From Paenibacillus_E sp052115445 (lineage in GTDB: Bacteria; Bacillota; Bacilli; Paenibacillales; NBRC-103111): 64,000 nt of DNA. This document shows, one piece after another, positions 1 to 7,679 of the stretch; within the stretch, counting starts at the first letter, position 1, and the number at the start of each line of letters is the position of its first letter. The position numbers and the translations under genes were made by a program. The stretch lies in the NCBI RefSeq assembly GCF_052115445.1, contig NZ_JBFRGR010000006.1, positions 124,001-188,000 of the forward strand. Reading direction: 5' to 3'. The notes beneath the pieces are model-generated. The model was not told the DNA's origin, made no database searches, and saw only the letters and a list, made by a program, of their open reading frames with translations.

Positions 1-1
1 A

Positions 2-175
2 GTTAATGACTTTAGAGATTATATCTTTGGGGATGATGATGCAAACCACAATAATGGTTATGGTGGTCTATATTGCCCACACTGGGGTTACCCAGAAGAG
101 GAAATGGAAGCTATAAGAACAGCAGCTGTTGAATTAGGATATCTAAAAATGGAAGTGGCACGACATGAATCTTGA
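2..175 (+). CDS. C-terminal fragment of a phage-region protein, cut by the window edge
   Basis: An open frame enters from the left edge and ends with TGA at 173-175, giving 57 residues beginning VNDFRDYIFGDDD. The stop overlaps the ATG of the next gene by 11 bases, as expected inside a compact phage early operon. It contains a CPHWGYPEEEM stretch with one Cys and one His, too little to assign a fold. The true start is outside the window and I do not recognise the family. Confidence 0.5.
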   Translation, partial: VNDFRDYIFGDDDANHNNGYGGLYCPHWGYPEEEMEAIRTAAVELGYLKMEVARHES

Positions 176-575
176 TCACTATATATCAGAAATAAAACGT
201 TACAAAGAATTAACAAAGCCTCTCCCTGAAGATAATCCAGGTCCTTTAATGAAAAAAATCGAATACCTTTCAAAATGTTTATACCTCATTGGCGAGGTGT
301 CCGCGGAGTATGACCGCAACTATAAATTACTCCACGTACACCGTGATATTGAGTTTGCAAGGGCTATGGTTGACCCTAAGACACCAAGGCCCAAGAGAGA
401 GAACGCAGAGCTGCTGGTGGCACGTCTGAAGGTCGATGAAGCTGAAGCTTATGGTCTTATGCAAAAATACAGAAATGAATATGATAGCATGCGGGAAAAC
501 ATTCACATGCTAAAAATGAAGATGAATGTTGGATTCGCAGATGGATCTATCGGTGGGGGAAGGTTTCAATCATGA
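165..575 (+). CDS. Hypothetical phage protein, 136 aa, mostly helical
   Basis: I do not recognise this protein. It is 136 residues, charged, and looks largely alpha-helical, with heptad-like stretches around residues 80-120 (LLVARLKVDEAEAYGLMQKY). It has no signal peptide and no membrane segment. It starts at ATG inside the end of the preceding frame and shares an ATGA overlap with the LexA-like gene that follows, so it is co-translated with a phage replication operon. A role as a phage early accessory protein is inferred from context only. Confidence 0.6.
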   Translation: MNLDHYISEIKRYKELTKPLPEDNPGPLMKKIEYLSKCLYLIGEVSAEYDRNYKLLHVHRDIEFARAMVDPKTPRPKRENAELLVARLKVDEAEAYGLMQKYRNEYDSMRENIHMLKMKMNVGFADGSIGGGRFQS

Positions 576-880
576 GTAATAATATGAAAACAGCAATTTT
601 AGAATTCATTCGCAAATACAATCAGGAAAGAGGCTACTCACCGTCTCTTCGCGAGATCGGCAAAGGTGTAGGACTAAAAGCACCATCTTGTGTTTTTAAA
701 TATCTAAATATGTTACAGGACGAAGGACTCATTACAAGAATTCGCTTCTCATCACGGGCTCTAGAGGTCATTGGAGAGCGAAACTACACGGATGAAGTAA
801 CAGTAGTCGAGAAGCAAGGGAATCTTCCTAGCGTCATTCTATGGCAGGGAAGACGGTATGTATTTGATCCATTGGGGTGA
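572..880 (+). CDS. LexA-type winged-helix DNA-binding protein without the peptidase domain
   Basis: The protein is 102 residues. Residues about 5-60 match the LexA DNA-binding winged helix: a helix (AILEFIRKYNQERG), the signature YSPSLREIGKGVGL, then a recognition-helix region and DEGLI turn. LexA's C-terminal autocleavage domain with its Ser/Lys dyad is absent. The tail (about 75-102) instead forms a short beta-rich segment ending YVFDPLG. Such stand-alone HTH proteins are common in Firmicute prophages near replication genes. It probably acts as a small regulator; the operator is unknown. It overlaps the upstream gene by ATGA. Confidence 0.8.
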   Translation: MSNNMKTAILEFIRKYNQERGYSPSLREIGKGVGLKAPSCVFKYLNMLQDEGLITRIRFSSRALEVIGERNYTDEVTVVEKQGNLPSVILWQGRRYVFDPLG

Positions 881-886
881 TAAAGA

Positions 887-1687
887 GTGTCTGACATCAA
901 GTGGATAAAGCTAAACACGGGTATGTTCGAACATGACAAAATAGATTTTATTGAAAGTCTTCCTGAGGCTGATGCAATAATAATTATATGGATTCGCCTA
1001 CTGACACTTGCAGGTAGGAGTAACGCTGGTGGATACATTATGTTAACTGAGTCTATACCGTTCACGGACGACATGCTGGCAAACAAGTTCAAGAAAAGTA
1101 TTAATACAGTAAGATTTGCATTAACAACTTTTCAGAAACTCGGAATGATTTCGATGGATGACGGAGCGATATACGTAAATAATTGGGAAAAGCATCAGAA
1201 CGTTGAATCCATGGAAAAGGTAAAGGAATATGAAAGAATTCGAAAGGCGAAGCAACGGGCGGCAAAAAAACAACCTCAAATTGAAAATGGGGATATTTTA
1301 GGGACATGTCCCGGAAATGTCCCGGACGGTCCCGCTGATGTCCGGTGTATAGATTTAGATTTAGAAATAGATATAGATAAAGAAGAAGATATAAAAGATG
1401 TTGCGCCTGTCGACGCCAAATCAAAACGGAAGTATGCTGATTTCGTTTTCTTAACGGATGAAGAGTACCGCAAACTCTCAAACCAGTTGAAAGATGAACT
1501 TCAAGACTATTTCATTCGATTTGGAAGTTGGTTGAGTGGACAGACCGCAAGAGTTCAAAAAAGTCGCAGCGCTTATCTAACGATTCTAAACTGGTACCGC
1601 GAGGACCTAAAGAAACGGGGTGCAAAAAATTCAGTCAATGGGCGAAGTTCTGAAAAGCATAATTCCGGGGTCGACTACGGGTTCTGA
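887..1687 (+). CDS. Phage replisome organizer (DnaD-like initiation protein)
   Basis: The start is GTG at 887; the site GGGGTGA at 874-880 overlaps the previous stop and lies 6 bases upstream. Residues about 1-125 match the phage replisome organizer N-terminal family (DIKWIKLNTGMFEHDKI, then a winged-helix fold ending in a basic helix KEYERIRKAKQRAAKK). Residues 130-175 are an acidic linker rich in D and E. The C-terminal part (about 180-250) is a small helical region resembling the DNA-binding tail of such initiators. In known phages the protein marks the replication origin and recruits the helicase loader, and the loader gene follows here with overlap. Confidence 0.8.
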   Translation: MSDIKWIKLNTGMFEHDKIDFIESLPEADAIIIIWIRLLTLAGRSNAGGYIMLTESIPFTDDMLANKFKKSINTVRFALTTFQKLGMISMDDGAIYVNNWEKHQNVESMEKVKEYERIRKAKQRAAKKQPQIENGDILGTCPGNVPDGPADVRCIDLDLEIDIDKEEDIKDVAPVDAKSKRKYADFVFLTDEEYRKLSNQLKDELQDYFIRFGSWLSGQTARVQKSRSAYLTILNWYREDLKKRGAKNSVNGRSSEKHNSGVDYGF

Positions 1688-2447
1688 GATCGGTCGACAT
1701 ATCTGCGAGGGTTGCGGAAACGAAGTCGTAATAATTCAGATGCCAATCTTAGGCGGACCAGACAAGGGAAAACTGATCACCAAAAATCGTGGCTGTGTAT
1801 GCTGGGAGAATGAACAGGCTCGGGAGGTAAAACGGAATCAAAGAGCGCAGAAAATTAAGCATATGGTAGACCGCTATAGCACGATAAATCCAGACTTGGA
1901 GAAAGCGAAGTTTGATAACTTTGAAGTAGACACACCAGTTTTAAAAAAATCGTTAGAGCTCTCCATCGAGTATGCACAAGAATTTTCACTCGACAGACCA
2001 AAGAACCTGCTATTCGCAGGACTGTATGGTTTAGGTAAATCACATCTTGCCTACTCGATTTGCACGTCTTTGCAAGCAAGGGGATTCTTGGCAATATTTA
2101 TCTCTGTGCCAAAGCTGCTCACGATCATTAAAAGCACATACAACAAAAGCAGTGAGTTTACAGAGGCTGAACTTTTGGACGTACTATCCAAAGTGNATAT
2201 TCTCGCCTTTGACGACATCGGAGCAGAGAAAGCAAGAAAGGAAGAAGAAGGCGAGACATGGGCAACGGAAAAATTGTTTGAGATCATCGATGGCAGAAGC
2301 GGACGGCATACGATTTACACAACTAATCTAACGTCAGAAGAATTAGCTCGAAAAGTCGGGCAAAGGAACTTTTCACGGATGATGATGAATACGAAGCCTA
2401 TCAAGTTTGACGGTGAAGACTACAGAATTAAAAATAAGCGGTTTTAG
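1638..2447 (+). CDS. DnaC/DnaI-like helicase loader ATPase with N-terminal zinc motif
   Basis: This is an AAA+ ATPase of the DnaC family, which loads the replicative helicase at the origin. An N-terminal Cys cluster (HICEGCG, then CVCW about 25 residues later) resembles the zinc module of such loaders. Walker A reads GLYGLGKSH and Walker B reads ILAFDDIG; a sensor region (YTTNLTSEEL) follows. One base at 2195 is N, making the residue just before Walker B ambiguous. ATG 1638 is chosen; a GTG at 1620 in the same frame is an alternative, and neither has a clear ribosome site. The start overlaps the replisome organizer gene. Confidence 0.85.
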   Translation: MGEVLKSIIPGSTTGSEIGRHICEGCGNEVVIIQMPILGGPDKGKLITKNRGCVCWENEQAREVKRNQRAQKIKHMVDRYSTINPDLEKAKFDNFEVDTPVLKKSLELSIEYAQEFSLDRPKNLLFAGLYGLGKSHLAYSICTSLQARGFLAIFISVPKLLTIIKSTYNKSSEFTEAELLDVLSKVXILAFDDIGAEKARKEEEGETWATEKLFEIIDGRSGRHTIYTTNLTSEELARKVGQRNFSRMMMNTKPIKFDGEDYRIKNKRF

Positions 2448-2533
2448 GCAAAAAAGTGAAATGGATACTAAACAGTAATCCAATGCAACGCTACACCCTG
2501 AAATAGAACACCAGTTCCCGAGGAGGAAATAAT

Positions 2534-3616
2534 TTGAAAATACAAATTGAACAATCTGTATTAAGTAAGCATTTGGACAATGCAGCTAAGTTTTTACCAA
2601 AGAAAGATGTGATTCCAATCCTGTCGCATATTATCCTTTCAGCTAACTCCTCAGGTCTTGAAATTGTTGCGGGGAATTCTGAAACATTCCTGAAGCCAGT
2701 AATTAATTCGGAAAACTTAGTAATCATTGAAAGTGGATCAGCAGCAATTCCAGGTAAAGAACTTTCCGAAATTGTGAAAAAGCTATCTGGCTTAATAACT
2801 ATTGAGACTAGAAAACGTGAAGTTGTGCTCCATACTGATAAATCAGAATACGAATTAGATGTGCTAGATCATGAAGAATACCCTCCATTTCCAATTGTGA
2901 ACGAGTCATCAATTCGAATGAAAGGTAAGGACTTTAAAGAACTGATTGCCACGACGACATATGCCACTAGTACGAATGAAGCAACGCCTATCCTAACGGG
3001 TACATTGTTTGCACAACGAGATGGGTCTCTAAGGATTGTTTCCTGTGATCGTCATCGTCTGGCTCGAATTGATTTTGAAAACGAAGGAGAAAATTTTCAA
3101 ACCGTTCTACATGGTTCGGTTTTAGTAGAACTTGCCAAGATTCTAGGCGACGATGAATTGGAAATCAGCTTTCACAATGCATTACTCGTGAAATCTAATG
3201 AATTCACTTTTTATTCCAGAATCTTAGATGGAAGCTATCCAGAGACGGAAAGACTCATTCCGACTAGCTTCTCAACAGAGATGACCGTTAATAAGCGTGA
3301 TATTACTGAGGCACTGGAAAGAGTGCTAATTGTAGCAAAAGAGAACAAGTCAAATCTAGTTAAACTAAACCTTAGTAAAGATGGGATTGTGATCGAATCT
3401 AAGGAACAAAAAAAGCGTGCAAAAGAAACCGTTGATGTAAAAAAATACATCGGCAATGCATTGACTGTTAATTGCAATGGAAAATACCTTGCTGATGCAC
3501 TTAAAGCAATTGGGACTATGGAAATCGAGCTTTGTTTGAATGACCAGATGGAACCGATTATTGTTCGTGGCAAGGATGAGTTATCCCTACACCTAATACT
3601 TCCATATCGAACATGA
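2534..3616 (+). CDS. dnaN: Phage-encoded DNA polymerase III beta sliding clamp
   Basis: The protein is a three-domain beta clamp homologue of 360 residues, slightly shorter than the usual chromosomal DnaN of about 375-380. Recognisable stretches are the N-terminal MKIQIEQSVLSKHL, the central CDRHRLARIDFE segment of domain 2 and the C-terminal LSLHLILPYRT. The start is TTG behind a consensus AGGAGG at 2521-2526. The clamp tethers the polymerase to DNA. Its location between a helicase loader and a RusA resolvase, rather than beside dnaA/recF, shows it is not the host copy. The rusA-like start overlaps its stop by ATGA. Confidence 0.88.
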   Translation: MKIQIEQSVLSKHLDNAAKFLPKKDVIPILSHIILSANSSGLEIVAGNSETFLKPVINSENLVIIESGSAAIPGKELSEIVKKLSGLITIETRKREVVLHTDKSEYELDVLDHEEYPPFPIVNESSIRMKGKDFKELIATTTYATSTNEATPILTGTLFAQRDGSLRIVSCDRHRLARIDFENEGENFQTVLHGSVLVELAKILGDDELEISFHNALLVKSNEFTFYSRILDGSYPETERLIPTSFSTEMTVNKRDITEALERVLIVAKENKSNLVKLNLSKDGIVIESKEQKKRAKETVDVKKYIGNALTVNCNGKYLADALKAIGTMEIELCLNDQMEPIIVRGKDELSLHLILPYRT

Positions 3617-4014
3617 AGACGATCATTTTAAAGATACATGCCATTCCCCCATCACTTAACGTTATCGAGCGTATGCATCATTTTGCCCGACAGAAGGCTA
3701 AGAATCAATGGGAAGAAGAAGTAGGTTGGGAAGCGAAAGCACAAAAAGTTATACCAGCAAAGCCGCTCATTAAATGTAAAGTTCAACTGATCTACCACTT
3801 CCGAGATAACCGAGGTCGGGACCCAGATAACTATGCTGGTAAGTGGACACTTGATGGATTAAGGAAAATCGGAATCATTGCCAATGATACATTCAATCAC
3901 ATTGATCTAAAGGCTGTTCTAGGTGAACCCAATAAGAAGAGCCCACATATGGAAGTAGTCATTGAATACGAGGGGAATGAAACAGTTGACACAACAACAA
4001 GAACTGAATCCTGA
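3613..4014 (+). CDS. RusA-type Holliday junction resolvase
   Basis: The protein is 133 residues and fits the RusA family of phage junction endonucleases. The key acidic region is present: RDPDNYAGKWTLDGL, then NDTFNHID, which carry the conserved Asp residues that bind Mg2+ in RusA. The basic N-terminal half (RMHHFARQKAKNQW) would contact DNA. RusA dimers cut branched recombination or replication intermediates, in keeping with the phage replication neighbours. The first ATG overlaps the stop of the clamp gene by 4 bases, so the two are translationally coupled. Confidence 0.85.
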   Translation: MKTIILKIHAIPPSLNVIERMHHFARQKAKNQWEEEVGWEAKAQKVIPAKPLIKCKVQLIYHFRDNRGRDPDNYAGKWTLDGLRKIGIIANDTFNHIDLKAVLGEPNKKSPHMEVVIEYEGNETVDTTTRTES

Positions 4015-4096
4015 ATTTGAAGAAGATGAAAACCAAGTTACCTTATCAATTGTTGACGATGTCTTTAAAATACCATCTTGTTATCCGGGGGATTGA
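3986..4096 (+). CDS. Possible small acidic phage protein, 36 aa
   Basis: A short frame from TTG 3986 to TGA 4096 encodes 36 residues rich in Gln, Glu and Asp at the N terminus (MTQQQELNPEFEEDEN) and ends CYPGD. GAGGGG at 3970-3975 could serve as its ribosome site, 10 bases upstream. It bridges the gap between the RusA gene, which it overlaps, and the methyltransferase start 4 bases after its stop. I do not recognise it. The dense packing and site favour a real gene, but no homology can be judged by eye. Confidence 0.4.
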   Translation: MTQQQELNPEFEEDENQVTLSIVDDVFKIPSCYPGD

Positions 4097-4100
4097 TTAA

Positions 4101-5885
4101 TTGAAAACTGAATATACAGCAGCATTTTTATTCGGAGGAATTGGTGGAGGAAGTTTAGGCTTCTCAGGTTCTAGAGCAGAATACATGGGTAAAATCGCAA
4201 AGTTCAGGTCGTTGTGCAGCATAGATTCAGATCCTGTTGTTTGCAAAAATTACGAAGCAATTACGGGCGGAAAAGCAGTGCAGATGGATTTGTTTGATCG
4301 GCAGCAATATACAGACTTCTACGGAAATGAACCACCTAAAGAGTGGCAGGAAGCTTCTCCTTGGGACATATGGAAGGCTTTTGGCGAACAAGTCCCAGAT
4401 GTAATATTCACTTCTCCACCTTGTAAGGGATTCAGTGGCTTATTACCTGAGAAGTCAGCAAGTAGCAAGAAATATCAAGCCCTTAACTTGTTGACGATCC
4501 GCGGCATCGATATCTCACTAGCGGCTTGCAGGGATTATGGAGGGGAGCTTCCAGCGTTATTTTTACTCGAAAATGTACCTCGAATAATGACGCGAGGCAA
4601 AAAGATTCTCCAACTCATCAAAGCAACGTTAAGGAAATACGGATATCTGGTTAACGACGAAACTCATGATTGCGGTGAGATTGGAGGTTTAGGGCAGCAC
4701 CGAAAAAGGTATCTCCTGATTGCAAGGAATGAAAAAAGGATGCCTGCCTTTATATATAAACCTGAAATTAAGCCACTCAAGACAATTGGAGATGTAATTG
4801 GACTGTTACCTTTACCTGGAGACGAAATTAATGGAGGTCCGATGCATAGGGTTCCAATGCTTCAACGTAAGACGTGGGAGCGATTAGCATTTATCCCCGC
4901 TGGCGGAGATTGGCGGGACCTTGAGAAAGTTGAGTTTGAAAAATATAGATTAGAGCATTCACCACGAGCTGGTGCTTGGGCGGTTGATGATTGGGATAAA
5001 ACGGGAAGGACGGTCACTGGCGGCGCTGGAGTAGGTAGAAGCAATGGACTGTCAGCAGTCAATGATCCAAGAACAGGTTTTAAGAGCGGCACTCATGCAT
5101 CAATATATCGTGTGTCAAAGAATGACGAGCCAGCACCAACCGTAACAGGTGCTATGAGACCTAATAATGGATCGCTTTGTGTAGGTGATCCAAGGTTAAG
5201 TGAAAGAGAAAGCAGGCACCCTGGAGTGTACCGTATCGTGAGGGCTGACGAAACGTCCCCTTGTGTAACTGGAACTAGGTTTGGAAGTGGTGCCATAGCC
5301 GTAGCTGATCCAATGCTTAATGCTCGAAGTCAACGATATCCCGGTACTTATCGGGTCGAGGATTGGAATGAAGCTTCAAATACAATTCTCGGTCAAACAG
5401 ATATTCAATGTGGAGCACCATCCATAAATGATCCTCGACTAGGCTGTTCTCCCCGAGCTGGATCATACGGAGTTCAGAAATGGGATGAACCAGCAACTAC
5501 TGTAACAGGTTCTGGGGATGTTCATTCAGGAAGTACAGCTATCGCAGACCCTCGCATTCCTGATCACAATGAGAGATGCGTGATGGTCATAATCTCAGAA
5601 GATGGAACGTGGCATCGTCCGATGACTACATATGAGCTTGGAGCACTTCAAGGGTTCCCTAGCCATTTGCCTGATGGCAGGCCATTTCAATTAGAAGGTT
5701 GTAGCGATGCTAAAGCTCGCGAATACGTGGGCAACGCGGTTCCACCGGATGCAGCTGAAGGAATGGCAAATGTGATCCTTATGGCAATGGTGATGTCTGA
5801 TGCAGGGATATCATTCACTTTTAGTCATCAGGAAGTATGGGTTGTTCCACAAGGTGAAAGTCCAGAATCAGCCATTATACATTAA
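4101..5885 (+). CDS. C5 cytosine DNA methyltransferase with five internal repeats
   Basis: The enzyme would transfer a methyl group from S-adenosylmethionine to C5 of cytosine. Motif I is FGGIGGGSLGF (about 11-21). Motif IV is TSPPCKGFS with catalytic Cys108, motif VI is LLENV (155-159), motif VIII is GQHRKR (198-203), and motif X is GNAVPP (544-549). Typical enzymes have about 150-200 residues between VIII and X; here there are about 340. Five degenerate copies of a unit of about 40 residues occupy about 285-488, each with a TVTG-like and a DPR-like motif. The start is TTG behind a GGGGG site. No restriction enzyme gene is next to it, so it is probably a phage anti-restriction or epigenetic methylase. 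Confidence 0.9.
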   Translation: MKTEYTAAFLFGGIGGGSLGFSGSRAEYMGKIAKFRSLCSIDSDPVVCKNYEAITGGKAVQMDLFDRQQYTDFYGNEPPKEWQEASPWDIWKAFGEQVPDVIFTSPPCKGFSGLLPEKSASSKKYQALNLLTIRGIDISLAACRDYGGELPALFLLENVPRIMTRGKKILQLIKATLRKYGYLVNDETHDCGEIGGLGQHRKRYLLIARNEKRMPAFIYKPEIKPLKTIGDVIGLLPLPGDEINGGPMHRVPMLQRKTWERLAFIPAGGDWRDLEKVEFEKYRLEHSPRAGAWAVDDWDKTGRTVTGGAGVGRSNGLSAVNDPRTGFKSGTHASIYRVSKNDEPAPTVTGAMRPNNGSLCVGDPRLSERESRHPGVYRIVRADETSPCVTGTRFGSGAIAVADPMLNARSQRYPGTYRVEDWNEASNTILGQTDIQCGAPSINDPRLGCSPRAGSYGVQKWDEPATTVTGSGDVHSGSTAIADPRIPDHNERCVMVIISEDGTWHRPMTTYELGALQGFPSHLPDGRPFQLEGCSDAKAREYVGNAVPPDAAEGMANVILMAMVMSDAGISFTFSHQEVWVVPQGESPESAIIH

Positions 5886-5985
5886 TTTATCAAAATAACA
5901 TTTGTTGAAATAAAGGTAATTATACAAGCACTTAAAAGCATTAGATAATACAAGATAACCATTAACGGAGATAAGAGGTGATATT

Positions 5986-6192
5986 TTGTTTACAAAAAAT
6001 AAGGAAGACTTACCTTTGGTGTTAGAAGCTAAGGACATTCAAAGTATTTTATCCATCGGCAGGCGACAGACATATGAATTACTTGAAAAACCACCATTTC
6101 ATGTTGAACGAATTGGTAAGCGCGGAATCATAAAAGTATCTAGAGAAACGTTTTTTAATTGGCTCGAAGGTGGAACGAAGCAGGGATTATAA
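5986..6192 (+). CDS. Excisionase-family HTH protein (Xis-like)
   Basis: The protein is 68 residues with a MerR/excisionase-type winged helix: EAKDIQSILSIGRRQTYELLE, a wing with RIGKRGIIKVSRETFFNWLE, and a short tail. Start is TTG 5986 with AGAGGTGA at 5974-5981. Excisionases are small DNA-bending proteins that set the direction of integrase-driven recombination. The normal partner, a tyrosine integrase, is not encoded anywhere downstream. A terminator overlaps the stop codon, and phased 11-bp repeats start 70 bases further on. Confidence 0.75.
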   Translation: MFTKNKEDLPLVLEAKDIQSILSIGRRQTYELLEKPPFHVERIGKRGIIKVSRETFFNWLEGGTKQGL

Positions 6193-6214
6193 ATCCTTGC
6201 TTTTTTTGTTTTTC
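6180..6214 (+). terminator. Rho-independent terminator closing the phage segment
   Basis: A 9-bp stem with a 3-base ATA loop (6180-6200) is followed by TTTTTTTG TTTTT. The stem includes the last codons and stop of the excisionase-like gene. Confidence 0.85.
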
Positions 6215-6262
6215 TGGTGATAAGATAGCATTCAAATGTAGCGTTTCTTTGGTTGAAAATCT

Positions 6263-6307
6263 GGTAGGATTATGGTTGGAACCGTGGTAGGATTTTGGTA
6301 GGATACT
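6263..6307 (+). repeat. Four phased ~11-bp direct repeats (GGTAGGAT-type)
   Basis: Units begin at 6263 (GGTAGGATTAT), 6274 (GGTTGGAACCGT, degenerate), 6286 (GGTAGGATTTT) and 6297 (GGTAGGATACT). Spacing of 11, 12 and 11 bases places each copy on the same DNA face. They sit directly downstream of the excisionase-like gene at the phage/chromosome transition. Phased direct repeats are typical of Xis or integrase arm-site arrays, but no core attachment site is visible. Confidence 0.6.
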
Positions 6308-6436
6308 TGATGAAGTTTATAGGAAACAAGGGATCATCAACGGAAACTGAGAACTGATGAAAACTCAGTAATATCAAGGGTTTAGGTAACGATATGAACA
6401 CCAAAGGAAACTAAAAGAACCTACAAATAACGAATA

Positions 6437-6583
6437 TGAACCTTCGGGGCAGGGTGCAATTCCCTACCGGCGGTGAGGATACATGCATGCGTGTATCTCC
6501 AGCCCGCGACTCTCAGCCAGTAATGGCTGGGACTGATTTGGTGTGATTCCAAGGCCGACGGTATAGTCCGGATGAGAGAAGGT
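6437..6583 (+). promoter_or_regulatory. FMN riboswitch (RFN element)
   Basis: The element carries the conserved RFN blocks in order: CCTTCGGGGCAGGGTG, ATTCCCTACCGGCGGT, AGCCCGCGAC, GATTTGGTG.GATTCCAA and GCCGACGGTATAGTCCGGATG, then GAGAGAAGG. The lone variable helix is the ATACATGCATGCGTGTAT arm. It is followed by a strong hairpin at 6631-6661, so ligand-dependent termination in front of the DMT transporter gene is the likely mode. Confidence 0.95.
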
Positions 6584-6630
6584 GAAGAACAAACTTGTTA
6601 AATTTCATCATTTAACAGGTCTGTTTGTCA

Positions 6631-6670
6631 ATGCCCCCGCCATTATCATGAGCGGGGGCATTGTTCTTCG
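6631..6670 (+). terminator. Expression-platform terminator of the FMN riboswitch
   Basis: The perfect 10-bp arms ATGCCCCCGC (6631-6640) and GCGGGGGCAT (6652-6661) are followed by TTGTTCTT. It lies between the aptamer and the transporter's ribosome site. Confidence 0.8.
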
Positions 6671-6710
6671 AGAAGGTTCAATTCAAACCGTTATTTAGGA
6701 GGTTTTTGAA

Positions 6711-7679
6711 TTGGAAAATGCATTTAAGTTTGGAAATAAGGGCGCGACTCTTCAACCCACACGTACGAGTGGTATGAGGGGGATCTGGTATGTCGCTCTT
6801 GGCGCAACCCTGTGGGGACTGGATCCTCTGTTTCGCATCTTGTTACTGAAAAGCTTTACCTCGGCGCAAATCGTATTCATCGAACATGTTCTATTGGCCA
6901 TTTACGCTGTGCCCGTATTGATGAAGTATCGTCGTACGTTAACAGGTAAGCTTTCGCTTGCTGTTATTGGAGTTCTGCTGTTCATTTCGTGGGGTGGATC
7001 GGCCATTGCCACCATTCTATTTACCGCGGCTTTCTCTCAAGGCAGCGCCAATGCGATCTTGCTTCTACAGAAATTACAGCCCTTATTCGCAATTATCCTA
7101 GCTCGTGTGCTGCTCAAAGAGACGTTGCCGTCGAAGTTTTTCGCCTATATCGGGGTGGCCCTGTTAGGTACCTATCTGTTGACGTTCGGCCTCGGGTTAC
7201 CTGGTATGGGTTTGAAGGATTTAGGTACAATAAGCTGCTTATTTTCCATATTGGCGGCTGTTTTGTGGGGCGGCTCCACGGTGATGGGGAAATTCCTGCT
7301 TCAGAAAAAGTTGAATTTCCCTGTCGTGACCTCACTTCGCTTCTTGCTGGCACTTCCACTTCTGACGATTGTTCTGTTAGCAAGTGGTGACCATTGGGGA
7401 TTGAACGGATCGAGCAGTGAGTTGACGATAATCGCGGTAAACCTGCTGTTCCAAGCCTTTTTCCCAGGATTGCTCAGCATGCTGCTTTATTATAAAGGCT
7501 TGTCCACCACCAAAGCGTTCTTTGCGACGTTAGCTGAACTTGCATTCCCAGCAGTTGGGGTCTGTATGAACTGGCTTGTATTTGGTCAAAAGCTGACGAT
7601 AGGTCAGCTGCTTGGGTTTATACTTATCTGGTTGACGCTATGGTTTATGAGTCGTAACAATAGGAATGTGACAGCTTGA
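6711..7679 (+). CDS. EamA/DMT-superfamily transporter under FMN riboswitch control
   Basis: The protein is 322 residues with about ten hydrophobic segments arranged as two EamA repeats, as in the drug/metabolite transporter superfamily. The typical loop motifs are visible: GATLWGLDPLFR near the start, then LARVLLKETL and FSILAAVLWGGSTVMGKFLL at the beginning of the second repeat. The start is TTG with AGGAGGT 7 bases upstream. Because an FMN riboswitch lies upstream, the substrate is most likely riboflavin, FMN or a related compound. DMT members with that role (the RibN type) are known in other bacteria, but orthology to them cannot be judged by eye. It stands as a single-gene unit. Confidence 0.85.
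   Translation: MENAFKFGNKGATLQPTRTSGMRGIWYVALGATLWGLDPLFRILLLKSFTSAQIVFIEHVLLAIYAVPVLMKYRRTLTGKLSLAVIGVLLFISWGGSAIATILFTAAFSQGSANAILLLQKLQPLFAIILARVLLKETLPSKFFAYIGVALLGTYLLTFGLGLPGMGLKDLGTISCLFSILAAVLWGGSTVMGKFLLQKKLNFPVVTSLRFLLALPLLTIVLLASGDHWGLNGSSSELTIIAVNLLFQAFFPGLLSMLLYYKGLSTTKAFFATLAELAFPAVGVCMNWLVFGQKLTIGQLLGFILIWLTLWFMSRNNRNVTA

Noticed and set aside
6216..6436. Integrase gene or tRNA attachment site at the phage right end
   Set aside because: The 220-base stretch holds only the phased repeats; no integrase frame and no tRNA-like 3' end could be found.
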